NCBI RefSeq assembly: GCF_033568475.1
Contig: NC_133120.1
Location: 90,104,151-90,168,150, forward strand
DNA length: 64,000 nucleotides
Reading direction: 5' to 3'
From: Henckelia pumila
Taxonomy: Eukaryota; Streptophyta; Magnoliopsida; Lamiales; Gesneriaceae
This document shows, piece by piece, positions 46,670 to 59,656 of the stretch (the stretch's first letter is position 1; each line of letters begins with the position of its first letter). The position numbers and the translations under genes were made by a program. A model generated the notes under the pieces. It saw nothing but the letters and a program-made list of their open reading frames with translations. It made no database searches and had not been told where the DNA came from.

Positions 46670-46836
46670 AGCCCTTATATTTGTAATATTCTCTGTTGGA
46701 TATAATTTGTCATGACATATATAATTTTTTGTGTAACAACATCTTGTTCAATGCATGTAAGGAAACGGTAAACCTACCATTCTACACCAACTCTTCCTCT
46801 TCTTGTTCTATATATACCCAACAACACGGAGACGAA
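46670..46836 (+). repeat. Start of tandem unit V3, cut by the gypsy insertion
   Basis: The segment ccttatatttgtaatattct through acccaacaacacggagacgaa matches the start of V1 and V2. The rest resumes at 56278 with agactcggggggcgtatcca, exactly as in V2 at about 44500. Confidence 0.88.
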
Positions 46837-48988
46837 TGTAACGCCCGAAATTATTTCATTTTAATCCGAGAATATTTAATTTGGGCATATTTGGAGTTTT
46901 GATTTAAATTCTAATATTCTTAAATTATTTAGGATTGAAATTGAATGAAATGAGAAGCTTAGGACCAAATTGCAATTTTTGAATGGTTGAGGGACTAAAG
47001 TGCAATTATTATTGAAGGTATAAGATTTTGTAAGTTATTACTCAGTATGCACGTGTCTTATGAACATGATTCCATCAGATTTTCAGAGCAAGAACCGAGA
47101 GGAAAGAACAAAGAAATCCCAAGCCTTCTTCTTCATCTTCAAATTGACATATCTTGAGCTCCGGGTATCAGTTTTCGATTCCGAAAGATTTTTTGGAATC
47201 CTTGCAAGACGACCTTCGATTTGATGTAAGTTTTCTCTTAGTTCATCAAGGTTTGGTAATTCAAAAATGACAGACATCAGAAGCTTGTATTGAATTGTTG
47301 TTGTTGAGCTTGTATTTGTTGTTCTATCGAGTTTGGACTGAAGGATGAATATTGATTATGTTCTTATGCTGTTCCAGCTATGATTTGATCTCTATACCTG
47401 CTGATATATTGGTTTTGAAGCTTACACATCTGATATGAATGTTAGAAATGTTATAGATGTGTTCGGAATCGCCGAGTTATACCGATATGCCGTCAAACTC
47501 TTGATTTGCAATGTTTTGCTAGCTTGTGCTCGAGCTGCTATTGAGGTGTATCATAGCTGATATTTCCTTGGTTGTATGCTATGTTTTCAGTGTATAAATA
47601 GGACACATCGAGCTTGAAAACATCGCCTCTTAAACCAATAGAAGAAAGCACAAGGTTGGTAGAGTTTTGCCTTGAAGTTTGTTTGAAGATTGAGCAGATT
47701 TTTGATATAGGTTTGGGGGTTGTATGGTACAGATTTGGACAAGCTAGAACAAGCTAGAAGACACCTTGAAACCTCACATTTGAAAGGTAAAAGTGAACTA
47801 TGGTTTGAATGGGATTATAACTCGAGATGGTTTGTATCGAGTTTCCTAAATCACATACTTATTTGTTTATTTGCTTTTATATGTTTTCCTATGAATGGTT
47901 GAATAAGTCTTGATGTTAATGAATGTGGTTAGATTGATATATATTGCATTCATCTTGAAAGACTTGTTCTTTGATTTTGAAATGAACCGAACCGTTCGAT
48001 TAGACGATTTGAGGGATTGTATATGTATGGCCTGGGTGGTTGTTGTAGCCTAGAGTCTGATTTACATATATGATGGCTTCAAAGTCTAGAGAAGCAAGAT
48101 AAGTAGTCCCACCTCGATTGGGAGAGTCGGTGGTTAGCTATGATATCTTCTTCTTGGGATCCCAACCGATGAAACGATAGAATTCGATTAGTGAACCTAG
48201 TTTAAAACATGCATTGTCTTTATTTATATCATGATCTTGATATATGTTTTATATGCATGTTTAGTTTCTTTTACTGGGAAATATATTTCTCACCGGAGTT
48301 ATCCGGCTATTGTTGTGTTGTATGTGTCATGGCAATAGGCGGGAGTGGAACCGGGCAGAAGCGAGCTTGAAGAACGGAGAATGAGAGATTAGCGTGATGA
48401 TCCGGAATAGATGTTGAGTTGCTGTGACTTGTTTGATAAGATCAAGAGTTATGATGTATAGTTGCTAGATTTGAGTCTTGTCTAGTTAACTTTGCAAGTT
48501 GAGTCTATGTTAGAGTTGAAGTTGTACACTTGATAGACTTGAGTTTATGTCTATAATGTTTGATACTTGAATATGGAACCACCCTTGATCTTGTTGTATT
48601 ACTTTTGCTAAGAGATATGATTATGATTTTGCTAATACCTTAACTTACCTTGCCTCATGCTTATTGGAACTTGTTTAGAGTTTCTTGCATGGAGTTGAGT
48701 TGATATAGATGAGGTAGGACAGCATTTGAATAGCAGCAGAGTGCAGCCAAGTTTCTGGCCGATTGGCCTGCGCAAGGGCGAGCTACTGCTCGCACACGCG
48801 TGGGCCAAGCCAGGGGGCCTCGGGCTCATTGGCCCGCGCGCGCGAGGGGTGATGCCCGCGCGTGCGCAGGGCAATCCATTTTTTTAAATTTTTTTTTTGA
48901 TTCTTTTGGTTTAGGCTTTGATGCTTGGTCTAAACTTATGTTTCATAGATTATTGATTGATTCAAGAGATTAGAACCGGGTCGTCACA
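46837..48988 (+). repeat. Gypsy 5' LTR
   Basis: The 2,152-bp LTR starts TGTAACGCCCG and ends GGGTCGTCACA. It has a TATA box at 47593 and a strongly GC-rich patch (48764-48872, many gcgcg motifs) in otherwise AT-rich sequence. Open frames inside it, shared with the 3' LTR, are not supported as genes. Confidence 0.95.
47593..47600 (+). promoter_or_regulatory. TATA box of the gypsy 5' LTR
   Basis: The sequence tataaata in cagtgtataaataggaca is a good plant TATA box. In the 3' LTR the same site reads tataaaca. Confidence 0.65.
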
Positions 48989-48993
48989 ACAGG

Positions 48994-49005
48994 TGGTATC
49001 AGAGC
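48994..49005 (+). other. Gypsy primer-binding site
   Basis: The sequence tggtatcagagc, complementary to the 3' end of plant initiator tRNA-Met, lies 5 bases after the left LTR. Confidence 0.92.
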
Positions 49006-49417
49006 AAGAAAGTTCTGGACTAAGATAGATAGCGAGTGGGGTAGATCGAGTCTTCTTCCTTACTTGTTTATTATGCTATGATTTATTACATGCTTGAATT
49101 ACATGGTATAAATGCTAGCATGTTTTACTTTCAAGTATTTTATTACATGATGTTGTATTTATTTTATTTGAAAGTATGATTTATAATGATTAAAGACGCA
49201 TGCTTATTGCACTATCTGACATGATACAAGCATGTGATCTGTTGTTTACGACATGCTACCTGATTATCTAAGTTGATTGGAAGCATGTGTTATCTGAATA
49301 CCTCGATTATTTATTTACACCTGAATCAGAACCGAGTCTTAATCAGAGGTAAGATGATCAGAGGAGGACTGAGATAGATTTGATGATTTGGTATCCTAAC
49401 CCTTTTGTTAATCAGAT

Positions 49418-52400
49418 ATGTCTCGAAGACCAGGACGACCTCCTCTTAGACCACAGGTCCCTACTCTTATACCAGAACAGACAGTTCATACTCCACCGAT
49501 AATGGTGACACCGATAGTGCCTCCAGTTACTGCTACGCCGAGCAATGAACAGGAAAGTACTTCTCGTGATATGACAGACATGACTGCTACTCCAATGGAA
49601 ACACTGCTCAAACGTTTTCAATCATACCATCCACCTACTCTGAAAGGTATTGAAAATGCAGTTGAATGTGAAGGATGGCTTGATGACATGGAAATGTTGT
49701 TTGATTCACTTTACTACGGTGATGAACGAAGAGTCAGGCTCATTGGACATCAGTTGCATGAGGTTGCGAAAAGCTGGTGGTTCACGACGAAGAAAGCTCT
49801 GGAGCGTTGAGGAACTGTACTGACTTGGAATGTCTTCAAAACCGAGTTCTACCAACGCTTCTTTCCAGTGTCTTATCGTAAGGACAAGGGCGCTGAGTTT
49901 GCTAATCTGAAGCAGGGGAACCTGAATATTGAAGATTATGTTGCAAAATTCTCTACATTGCTACGTTTTGCACCACATGTTGCTGACAGTGACGAGGCTA
50001 TGGATGATCAGTTCATCAATGGCCTGAGTTCGGATGTTTTTACTTTGGTGAACACAAGGCGACCGAATAATTTTGCTGATGCCTTGAATAGTGCCAAAGG
50101 AGCGGAAGCTGGTTTGATACAACAGCGAGGAGCTTCGTATATCGCTCAGCCTCCGAGACAGTCACAACCCTCAGCTCCTATTCCACAACAACCTCCTCGA
50201 TTTGAAAGTGGTGGTAGTAGCAGTGGCAAGAAAGGATTTTTGCAAGCACGAGGAAAACAGTTTAAAAAGTTCGGGAGCAGTTCTTCGAGTTCCAGTGGCA
50301 CGAAACAGAAGTCAGGAGTGTATTGCAACAGTTGTGGTGGAGGTCATCTAACCGATCAGTGCCGAGGTGTATCTGGGAGGTGCCATATAAGCCAGCAGAC
50401 TGGCCATTTTGCAAGGGTGTGTCCTCAAAGAGGTTCTGGACAGTCACGAGGTGCAGAGTCATCACGATCAGTGGCTCAACCTGGAAGGCAAGCCTTTTCT
50501 GTTCATTCCTTCCAACCCGCACATCCACAGCAACAGCCAAGGCCAGGAGGGAGTCAGACCGGTGGTCAGTCATCGAGACAACAGGCTCATGTATTTGCAC
50601 TGACAGAGGAACAAGCACAGGGAGCACCAGATGATGTGATTGCAGGTAACTGTTTTATTTGTGGTTATCCTGCATATGTATTGATAGATACAGGTGCATC
50701 CCATACGTTTATCTCTGCACGATTTGCTTCATTGCATGCTTTGCCTGTCGAAACATTACCTGTTGTAGTATCTGTGTCTTCTCCTTTGGGAAAAGGTCTT
50801 ATATCGATTCAGACAGTTAAGAATTGTTTGCTACAATATGATGGTAATGAGATCGAGATAGATTGTTTTGTACTTAGTTTGTCTGATTTTTACTGCATTA
50901 TCGGGATTGATATGCTAAACAAGTACAGAGCTACCGTCGATTGTTTTCAGAAGGTAGTGAGATTCAGACCCGAGATGGCTGGAGAATGGAAATTTTATGG
51001 TAAGGGTTCTCGTGCTAAGATTCCTCTCATTTTTGTATTATCTATGACCCGACTTTTACAGAAAGGAGCGGAGGGATTTCTTGTTTATGCAGTTGATGTT
51101 TTGAAAGCTAGCCCGAACCTGGCTGATTTGACAGTGGTTAGTGAATTTGCGGACTTTTTTCCTGATGAGATTTCAGGATTACCTCCGTATCGTGAGATTG
51201 ATTTCAACATAGAACTGATGCCAGGTACTGCACCGATCTCTCAAGCACCTTATCGAATGGCATCAGTGGAATTGAAAGAGTTGAAAGATCAGTTGGAAGA
51301 TTTACTGGCCAAGGGATACATTCGACCAAGTGTTTCTCCTTGGGGAGCTCCAGTATTATTTGTCAGAAATAAAGACGGTTCAATGAGATTGTGCATCGAC
51401 TACCGGCAACTGAACAAGGCAACGGTAAAGAACAAATACCCTTTGCCTCGTATTGATGAGTTATTTGATCAGTTGCAGGGTTCTTCAGTGTATTCCAAGA
51501 TCGATCTGAGATCTGGATACCATCAGCTGAGAGTTAGGGATTCTGATATTCCGAAAACTACTTTCAGAACCAGGTATGGCCATTATGAGTTTATAGTTAT
51601 GCCGTTTGGTCTGACGAATGCTCCAGCTGTATTTATGGCTTTGATGAACCGTGTGCTTCAGAAATATCTCGATGATTTCGTGATTATTTTTATTGATGAT
51701 ATTCTGATATATTCGAAGAATTTGATTGATCATTCTGAGCATTTGAGAACAGTGTTGAAGACTCTGAGATCTGAGAAGCTGTATGCTAAATTGTCAAAAT
51801 GTGAGTTTTGGCTAAAACAGGTGGTATTTCTTGGACATATTATATCTGGAGATGGTATTGTTGTTGATCCAAGTAAAGTCGAGGCTGTGATTAATTGGTC
51901 TAGACCTACATCTGTTCCTGAAATTCGTAGTTTTATGGGTTTGCTGGGTACTATCGTCGATTTATTAAAGATTTTTCCAGTATTGCGAAGCCGATTACTC
52001 AGTTAACTCAGAAGAATGCTCCTTTTGTCTGGTCTGAAGCTTGTGAATCTAGTTTTATTGAGTTGAAGAAGCGACTGACCAGTGCACCGGTCTTGACGAT
52101 TCCTTCAGGTACTGGTGGTTTCACTGTTTATTGTGATGCATCTCATCGAGGATTGAGATGTGTTTTGATGCAGCGAGGGCATGTGATTGCTTATGCCTCG
52201 AGACAGTTGAAGCCTCATGAAATAAGATATCCGATTTATGATCTTGAATTGGCCGCCATTGTATTTGCTTTGAAGATTTGGCGACATTATCTGTATGGGG
52301 AGCAGTTTGAGATCTATTCTGATCACAAGAGTCTGAAATATCTGTTTTCTCAGTCAGAATTGAATATGAGACAGCGGAGGTGGCTTGATTTGCTCAAAGA

Positions 52401-54018
52401 CTTTGATTGTGAAATTAAGTATTATCCGGGGAAATCGAATGCAGCAGCTGATGCATTGAGTCGAAAGGTATGTTCTTTGTCCTTATCGACGATTGGTGTA
52501 TCAAATTTGATTGAAAACTGTTGTTTTTCTGGATTGGTATTTGATACGAATTATCAACCTCTTCGACTCTATCAAATTCAAATTGAACCGACATTATTGT
52601 TGCAAATTAGAGATGCTCAGAAACTTGATCAGAATATACAGAATTCGATTGAGAAAGTCCGATCAGGGCATGTATCTGAATACCGGGTTCGAGATGATCT
52701 TCTTTATGTTCACAATCGCCTTGTAGTACCTGATATTTCTGATGTGAGACAACAACTACTGAAAGAGGCGCATTGTAGTCATTATAGTATTCATCCTGGA
52801 GGTAGGAAGATGTATAACGATTTGAAGACTCGATATTGGTGGAAACCTATGAAGTCTGATATCACTGATTTCGTATCTCGATGTCTTAACTGCCAACAGG
52901 TGAAGGCTGAAAGGAAGAAACCGCCTGGCTTGTTACAGAGTTTATCAGTGCCTGAATGGAAATGAGATCATATTTTCATGGACTTCGTGACGAGATTACC
53001 TCGATCTTCTAGAGGTTACGATGCTATTTGGGTGATTATTGATAGATTGACGAAATAAGCATGTTTTATACCTTATCGTATGACGTATAGACATGATCAG
53101 ATGGCAGAGATTTATGTCCGAGAAGTTGTCAGATTGCATGGTGTGCCGAAGTCTATTGTATCAGATCGTGATCCTCGATTTACATCTCATTTCTGGCATA
53201 GCTTACAGAGTGCTTTGGGTACTCAGCTACATCTTAGCACAGCTTATCATCCACAGACAGACGGACAGTCTGAACGTACCATTCAGACTTTGGAAGACAT
53301 GTTGAGAGTTGTAGTGCTTGATTTTGGCAGGAGTTGGCAAGATTCATTACCTCTTTGTGAATTCTCGTACAACAATAGTTATCAATCGAGTATTGGAATG
53401 GCTCCGTTTGAAGCTCTGTATGGAAGAAAGTGTCGGTCTCCTCTGTACTGGGATGATATTTCTGAAGTACCTGATACTGGACCTGACATGGTTCGAGATA
53501 TGACTGAACAAGTGAAGCTTATTCAGAAGAGAATGAAGACAACTTAGGTCAGATAAGCGAAGTATGCCAATGTTCGACGTCGATCTTTGTCTTTTGAAAA
53601 GGGGGATCGTGTATTTTTGAAGATTTCTCCGTTCAGAGGCACTGTCAGATTTGGAAAGCGAGGGAAGTTGTCTCCACGATATATTGGTCCGTATGAAATT
53701 CTGGAGAAAATAGGCAATCTTGCCTATCGATTGGCTTTACCTCCATCTTTATTCGGAATACATGATGTCTTTCATGTATCGATGCTTCGAAAATATCTTG
53801 ATGATGAATCTCATGTGCTTCAATCTGATGAGGCTGAACTCGACGAGACTTTGAGTTATTTCGAAAAGCCTATTCAGATTCTTGATCGTAAAGAAAAGCA
53901 ACTCCGAACGAAGACTATTCCGCTTGTGAAAGTTCAGTGGAGTCGTCATGGTATTGAAGAAGCTACTTGGGAGACTGAATCAGATACGCGACAAAGATTT
54001 CCAGATTTATTTTCTTGA
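49418..54018 (+). pseudogene. gag-pol: Gypsy Gag-Pol polyprotein, broken
   Basis: Starting MSRRPGRPPLRP, the frame carries Gag (WLDDMEMLFD ... [11 protein letters not shown]), a zinc-knuckle region ([13 protein letters not shown] and a second one missing a Cys), aspartic protease ([13 protein letters not shown]), RT ([30 protein letters not shown]), RNase H ([10 protein letters not shown] ... [13 protein letters not shown]), integrase zinc finger (H...H...CLNCQQ) and core ([30 protein letters not shown]), and a chromodomain-like end (VKVQWSRHGIEEATWE). Defects are a TGA at 49808, a 1-base deletion near 51943 (GLLG then out of frame), TGA at 52963, TAA at 53056, TAG at 53545 and TAA at 53554. 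Catalytic residues are otherwise kept. A chromodomain would direct insertion to heterochromatin in intact relatives. Confidence 0.95.
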
Positions 54019-54107
54019 TGTGAGTCTCCTTTAGTTTCTGTTAGCTGATATATCTTATATGATCTGTTGATGTTCATACCTAAGATTTCGAGGACGAAAT
54101 CGAGTTT

Positions 54108-54121
54108 TTGTGGGGGAGAAT
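54108..54121 (+). other. Gypsy polypurine tract
   Basis: The sequence ttgtgggggagaat precedes the 3' LTR directly. It lies after gaggacgaaatcgag, a stretch common before this tract in plant gypsy elements. Confidence 0.85.
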
Positions 54122-56272
54122 TGTAACGCCCGGAATTATTTTATTTTAATCCGAGAATATTTAATTTGGAAATATTTGGAGTTTTGATTTAAATTCTAAT
54201 ATTCTTAAATTATTTAGGATTGAAATTGAATGAAATGAGAAGCTGAGGACCAAATTGCAATTTTTGAATGGTTGAGGGACTAAAGTGCAATTATTATTGA
54301 AGGTATCAGATTTTGTAAGTTATTACTCAGTATGCACGTGTCTTATGAACATGATTCCATCAGATTTTCAGAGCAAGAACCGAGAGGAAAGAACAAAGAA
54401 ATCCCAAGCCTTCTTCTTCATCTTCAAATTGACATATCTTGAGCTCCGGGTATCCGTTTTCGATTCCGAAAGATGTTTTGGAATCCTTGCAAGACGACCT
54501 TAGATTTTATGTAAGTTTTCTCTTAGTTCATCAAGGTTTGGTAATTCGAAAATGACAGACATCAGAAGCTTGTATTGAATTGTTGTTGTTGAGCTTGTAT
54601 TTGTTGTTCTATCGAGTTTGGACTGAAGGATGAATATTGATTATGTTCTTATGCTGTTCCATCTATGATTTGATCTCTATACCTGCTGATATATTGGTTT
54701 TGAAGCTTACACATCTGATATGAATGTTAGAAATGTTATAGATGTGTTCGAAATCGCCGAGATATACCGATATGCCGTCAAACTCTTGATTTGCAATGTT
54801 TTGCTAGCTTGTGCTCGAGCTGCTATTGAGGTGTATCATAGCTGATATTTCCTTGGTTGTATGCTATGTTTTCAGTGTATAAACAGGACACATCGAGCTT
54901 GAAAACATCACCTCTGAAACCAATAGAAAAAAGCACAAGGTTGGTAGAGTTTTGCCTTGAAGTTTGTTTGAAGATTGAGCAGATTTTTGATATAGGTTTG
55001 GGGGTTGTATGGCACAGATTTGGACAAGCTAGAACAAGCTAGAAGACACCTTGAAACCTCACATTTGAAAGGTAAAAGTGAACTATGGTTTGAATGGGAT
55101 TATAACTCGAGATGGTTTGTATCGAGTTTCCTAAATCACATACTTATTTGCTTATTTGCTTTTATATGTTTTCCTATGAATGGTTGAATAAGTCTTGATG
55201 TTAATGAATGTGGTTAGATTGATATATATTGCATTCATCTTGAAAGACTTGTTCTTTGATTTTGAAATGAACGGAACCGTTCGATTAGACGATTTGAGGG
55301 ATTGTATATGTATGGCCTGGGTGGTTGTTGTAGCCTAGCGTCTGATTTACATATATGATGGCTTCAAAGTCTAGAGAAGCAAGATAAGTAGCCCCACCTT
55401 GATTGGGAGAGTCGGTGGTTAGCTATGATATCTTCTTCTCGGGATCCCAACCGATGAAACGATAGAATTCGATTAGTGAACCTAGTTTAAAACATGCATT
55501 GTCTTTATTTATATCATGATCTTGATATATGTTTTATATGCATGTTTAGTTGCTTTTACTGGAAAATATATTTCTCACCGGAGTTATCCGGCTATTGTTG
55601 TGTTGTATGTGTCATGGCAATAGGCGGGAGTGGAACCGGGCAGAAGCGAGCTTGAAGAATGGAGAATGAGAGATTAGCGTGATGATCCGGAATAGATGTT
55701 GAGTTGTTGTCACTTGTTTGATAAGATCAAGAGTTATGATGTATAGTTGCTAGATTTGAGTCTTGTCTAGTTAACTTTGCAAGTTGAATCTATGTTAGAG
55801 TTGAAGTTGTACACTTGATAGACTTGAGTTTATGTCTATAATGTTTGATACTTGAATATGGAACCACCCTTGATCTTGTTGTATTACTTTTGCTATGAGA
55901 TATGATTATGATTTTGCTAATACCTTCACTTACCTTGCCTCATGCTTATTGGAACTTGTTTAGAGTTTCTTGCATGGAGTTGAGTTGATATAGATGAGCT
56001 AGGACAGCATTTGAATAGCAGCAGAGTGCAGCCAAGTTTCTGGCCGATTGGCCTGCGCACGGGCGAGCTACTGCTCGCGCACGCGGGCCAAGCCAGGGGG
56101 CCTCGGGCTCATTGGCATGCGCGCGCGCGAGGGGTGATGCCCGCGCGTGCTCAGGGCAATCCATTTTTTAAATTTTTTTTTTTATTCTTTTGGTTTAGGC
56201 TTTGATGCTTGGTCTAAACTTATGTTTCATAGATTATTGATTGATTCAAGAGATTATAACCGGGTCGTCACA
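54122..56272 (+). repeat. Gypsy 3' LTR
   Basis: The 2,151-bp LTR matches 46837-48988 with scattered substitutions, many of them C/T or G/A changes. It ends GTCGTCACA and is followed by ACGAA at 56273-56277. Confidence 0.95.
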
Positions 56273-56277
56273 ACGAA

Positions 56278-56788
56278 AGACTCGGGGGGCGTATCCAGAA
56301 ATTTTTTCTTTGGGGGCTTCACATATAAATTATTTAAAAACTAAAAAAATTGAAAAATCTAAAACCTTCCATTCAAAATAATATAAGGGCATCCACAGGT
56401 GGTATGTCTGGACACAGATTTGTGTCCGGACATTTCACCCATTTACTTTCTTTATTTTTTATTTTTTTACTTTTTTAAATATATATAAATTTTAAAAGCA
56501 AATATAACTTGTGCAATTTTGAATATTAATACAATTTGTATTGTTACCATATACAATTTTAATATTAAAATAATTTTCAAAATCTTTTTGTTGTTGTATA
56601 TGTGTTATATCAACCATTTTTAAATTTTTTTAAATATTTTATAAATATAAATTTAGTATTAAAAATTAATTATAATTTTCATTACGATTTAGCCATTATA
56701 AAATAATGTAGGTAATTATTTTTTTGAATGAAAACTAAATTGAGAGTTATAAAATATCAGTGGAGCCCACAAATGTCTGATTTGGAGG
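56278..56788 (+). repeat. Remainder of tandem unit V3, truncated
   Basis: The sequence continues unit V after the gypsy element and includes a Harbinger MITE from 56387 (gggcatccaca). It stops at about 56788 within the MITE (agcccacaaatgtctgattt), where sequence of repeat R begins at gaggattattgttgttg. Confidence 0.85.
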
Positions 56789-58915
56789 ATTATTGTTGTT
56801 GTTGATGTTGTTATTATTACTATTTTCAGGGATATTTGGACGGGTTTGGGGATAGGGATAGCTTCCGTATATCCGTCTCCAGTTTAATTTATTTGAGGAT
56901 TTTTCTAATCCTCAAACCCCAACTCATTACGAAAATTTATCTCCGCAGCCGTCTCATTCAGGTTTTCTTGGGTAAATATTTTCATCCCTAGTTAAATAGA
57001 ATGTAGATATAAAAATGACAATTTTTAAATTATTTGATCCAAAAAATTCCTAGAGGTGGAGTGAGATTCTTATTTCTTATTGCCAATTTTTCGTTAATGT
57101 CATTATTTGATTCAAACTCTACAAATTGTTTTTCTTATGATCACTATGTAATTCATTTACGATTTTGATTGATCACTTTTGATGGCTGAATTAGATCCTA
57201 TAATACCCACATATAGTGTTTGGATCAAATAATACGATCTTTTTAGTTTTTACGTGAAAAAAAGTTTTTATATATGCTACACATGTAAAAATACTCATCT
57301 TGTCATTACAATTAAATATTTATTTAATAATAGATCCCAAGCATAAGTCCACCTAATCTAATGATATAAAACCAAACCCGGGTAAATTATTAAATGTTGC
57401 CTTCGTTTTCTTATGAGCAGTATTGCTCCACAAAGTTGTCCGAACGATATATAAATAAAATTAATGCATTCTCTCTTAATTTTGTTTGTCAGCAGTAATG
57501 AGAATTGGGTAGCGTGTAATTGCATGCCTCCGATTTCTCTATGTTTTTAATGGAAATATACCCTATTTGACTCGATTCTCTTGTTGGCCCATTTTCAACA
57601 ACTTCTCGGTTAATTATTTCATTTATACATCTCAATAAATTCGAAAAATTACTGGCTTATATATATCATCCGATCTCCATACGAGCTCAAATATACGTAC
57701 AAATTAATTAACTCGATTGAGACATTCTTTGAAGTATTACACTAAGAAGGAAATGCACACACGGAAAAGATGCAGACCACTCTGAAAGAAGAAATAAGAA
57801 CAAATTCAATTTCTGCATATTTGCTTAGCCTGTTTATTTAAATAATTTGTCACCATTGATTAATTGCAGACGATGTATATATGAAAATTCATAATATTCG
57901 ATTAATGTTGTACAGGTGCCCAAACTCATAATCATACATTCTGAAAAACAACGTATTTTCTTACCGATCATATAATTATTTTTACTTTATTTGGATTTAC
58001 ATGTTATTTTATGCAAATAATAGTATTAGAGCGTCCACAATAAAATTGGTATTTCTATCAAATATTTATGGGTCTCATACTCCACTTCATCAATCAAATA
58101 TCTAATTTCTCATATATCTCACATTTGTGTGTGTGTAGACAGTTCTTTAAACTTTCTCAAAATGAAACAAATTAAAAAACACGGAGCAAATATTTTCTAG
58201 TAAACAATCCACCGTTAAAAAACTGGATTTCATATCATGTTCAATTATTACATTAATCATGTTATAACTCGTCCATTTAATTCTACCACTCAAACCTAAC
58301 CTAAAGCACACAATATATGGCTGGTCAACAATCTACTATTTTCGATCTCTTAAATATTGCTATATATTACTATATCAATAAAGTAAAAGAACATTAAGGG
58401 CATAAGAGTACCATAAGTCATTATTTAAATACTGGCCCTCAGAATCCTTTTTTTCTTGTTGCGAAAAAGCTTCAATAAGACACAAATAAATATATATGCT
58501 CAATTAGATTACAAATAATAATTAATTAATATTAGTTAAAATGATGTAGAACTAGTTAGGGCTATTTAAAGTGTTAAGTCCCATCAATTTCTATTTATCA
58601 TCTCATTTCAATATAACTCACCCATTTTTATATTATTATTATTATAGGGTAGATGATACACATAAAAAAATATGTAATAATTATAATTACATAATTAGAA
58701 ACGTCTTTCCTATAAATATTTTATATGTGGGGTGTTATCATAGTCATTTGGATTTTGGATGAGATAGTTGTACGAATTTGAAAATATTTACGTGGATATT
58801 AATTCTATTGTTAAAAATAATAGTTAATTAAAAAAATTCAAATAAGTCCTCTCAAGCTAAACCTGTCTAATTTTCATCTCTGTGGCTGGGATAGAGATTT
58901 GATCCCCATGAGTTC
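56788..58915 (+). repeat. Repeat R, copy 2
   Basis: Aligned with 37325-39540 from the gttgttgtt tract and tttggacgggtttggggata to gggatagagatttgatcccc. It differs by substitutions and small indels, for example a shorter region after ggattttggatgagat (about 58760), where copy 1 has about 60 extra bases. Confidence 0.88.
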
Positions 58916-59130
58916 GAGGACGTGGTTGAACCGGGGATGGAGAAAAGATATAATTCTCGGATGGAGGGGATGAAGATGGGGACGGCATCCCTATCCTCGT
59001 CCCCTCCCTGCCCCTCCCCATTGTATTCCAAATTTAAATAAAAAAAAATGAAATGTAAGTAAAAAATCTAGTAATATTTATATTACACACACACATATAT
59101 ATATATATATACACATATATATATATATAT
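58916..59130. other. GC-rich ggggatgggg repeat remnant and TA/CA microsatellites
   Basis: Bases 58915-59030 contain ggatggagaaaag, ggggatgaagatggggacgg and cccctccctgcccctcccc, a motif class also seen around 37380, 56830, 61470 and 62600. It is followed by (ca)n and (ta)n tracts. No gene is supported. Confidence 0.5.
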
Positions 59131-59454
59131 AGTCATGATCCACTGCACACCAGTGTGCAGGAATTTTGTGTGCACCGCGTGATGTTCGCACGAACATCTG
59201 AAAAAAAAATCAGATGTTCGCGGGAACATCTCAGATGTTCTCGCGAACATCACAGGGTGTACATAAAATCCCTGCACATACATACATACATACATATATA
59301 TATATATATAGTCATGATCCACTGCACACCAGTGTGCAGGAATTTTGTGTGCACCGCGTGATGTTCGCACGAACATCTGAAAAAAAAATCAGATGTTCGC
59401 GGGAACATCTCAGATGTTCTCGCGAACATCACAGGGTGTACATAAAATCCCTGC

Positions 59455-59500
<46 letters not shown>

Positions 59501-59656
59501 ATGATCCACTGCACACTAGTGTGCAAGAATTTTGTGTGCACCGCGTGATGTTCGCACGAACATCTGAAAAAAAAAATCAGATGTTCGCGGAAACATCTCA
59601 GATGTTCTCGCGAACATCACAGGGTGTACATAAAATCTCTGCACACTGGTGTGCAG
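59131..59656 (+). repeat. Three tandem copies of a small palindromic element
   Basis: Units start agtcatgatccactgcacac at 59131, 59310 and 59497 and are separated by cata/ta microsatellites. Each contains gatgttcgcacgaacatc, an A run, cagatgttcgcgggaacatc and cagatgttctcgcgaacatc, then gggtgtacataaaatc. Units 1 and 2 look identical and unit 3 differs at a few sites. Unit 3 keeps a complete right end (ctgcacactggtgtgcag), which is the inverted repeat of the left end (ctgcacaccagtgtgcag). Units 1 and 2 lack it. Confidence 0.85.

Larger units (their letters stand above)
46837..56272 (+). mobile_element. Ty3/gypsy LTR retrotransposon (chromovirus-like), full length, inactive
   Basis: The 9,436-bp element is bounded by the 5-bp duplication ACGAA (46832-46836 and 56273-56277). 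Its 2.15-kb LTRs (TGTAACGCCC...GTCACA) differ by only a scatter of substitutions. It has a tRNA-Met primer site, a gag-protease-RT-RNaseH-integrase order, a C-terminal chromodomain-like end and a purine tract. Coding is interrupted by five nonsense codons and one frameshift. It is the youngest large insertion visible here, because it splits the V array. Confidence 0.97.

Noticed and set aside
41161-46902. Repeated frames containing LFNACK.TVNLPFYTN
   Set aside because: They lie in the duplicated promoter-like stretch, have different lengths in each copy and no recognisable domain.
47720-47902. 60-codon frame MYGTDLDKLEQARRHLETSH, also at 55005
   Set aside because: It lies within both gypsy LTRs, has no family match, and overlaps the expected untranslated region.
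48632-48874. Pro/Arg/Ala-rich open frames in the LTR GC-rich patch
   Set aside because: They are explained by the GC-rich composition; frames exist on both strands and are not kept equally in the other LTR.
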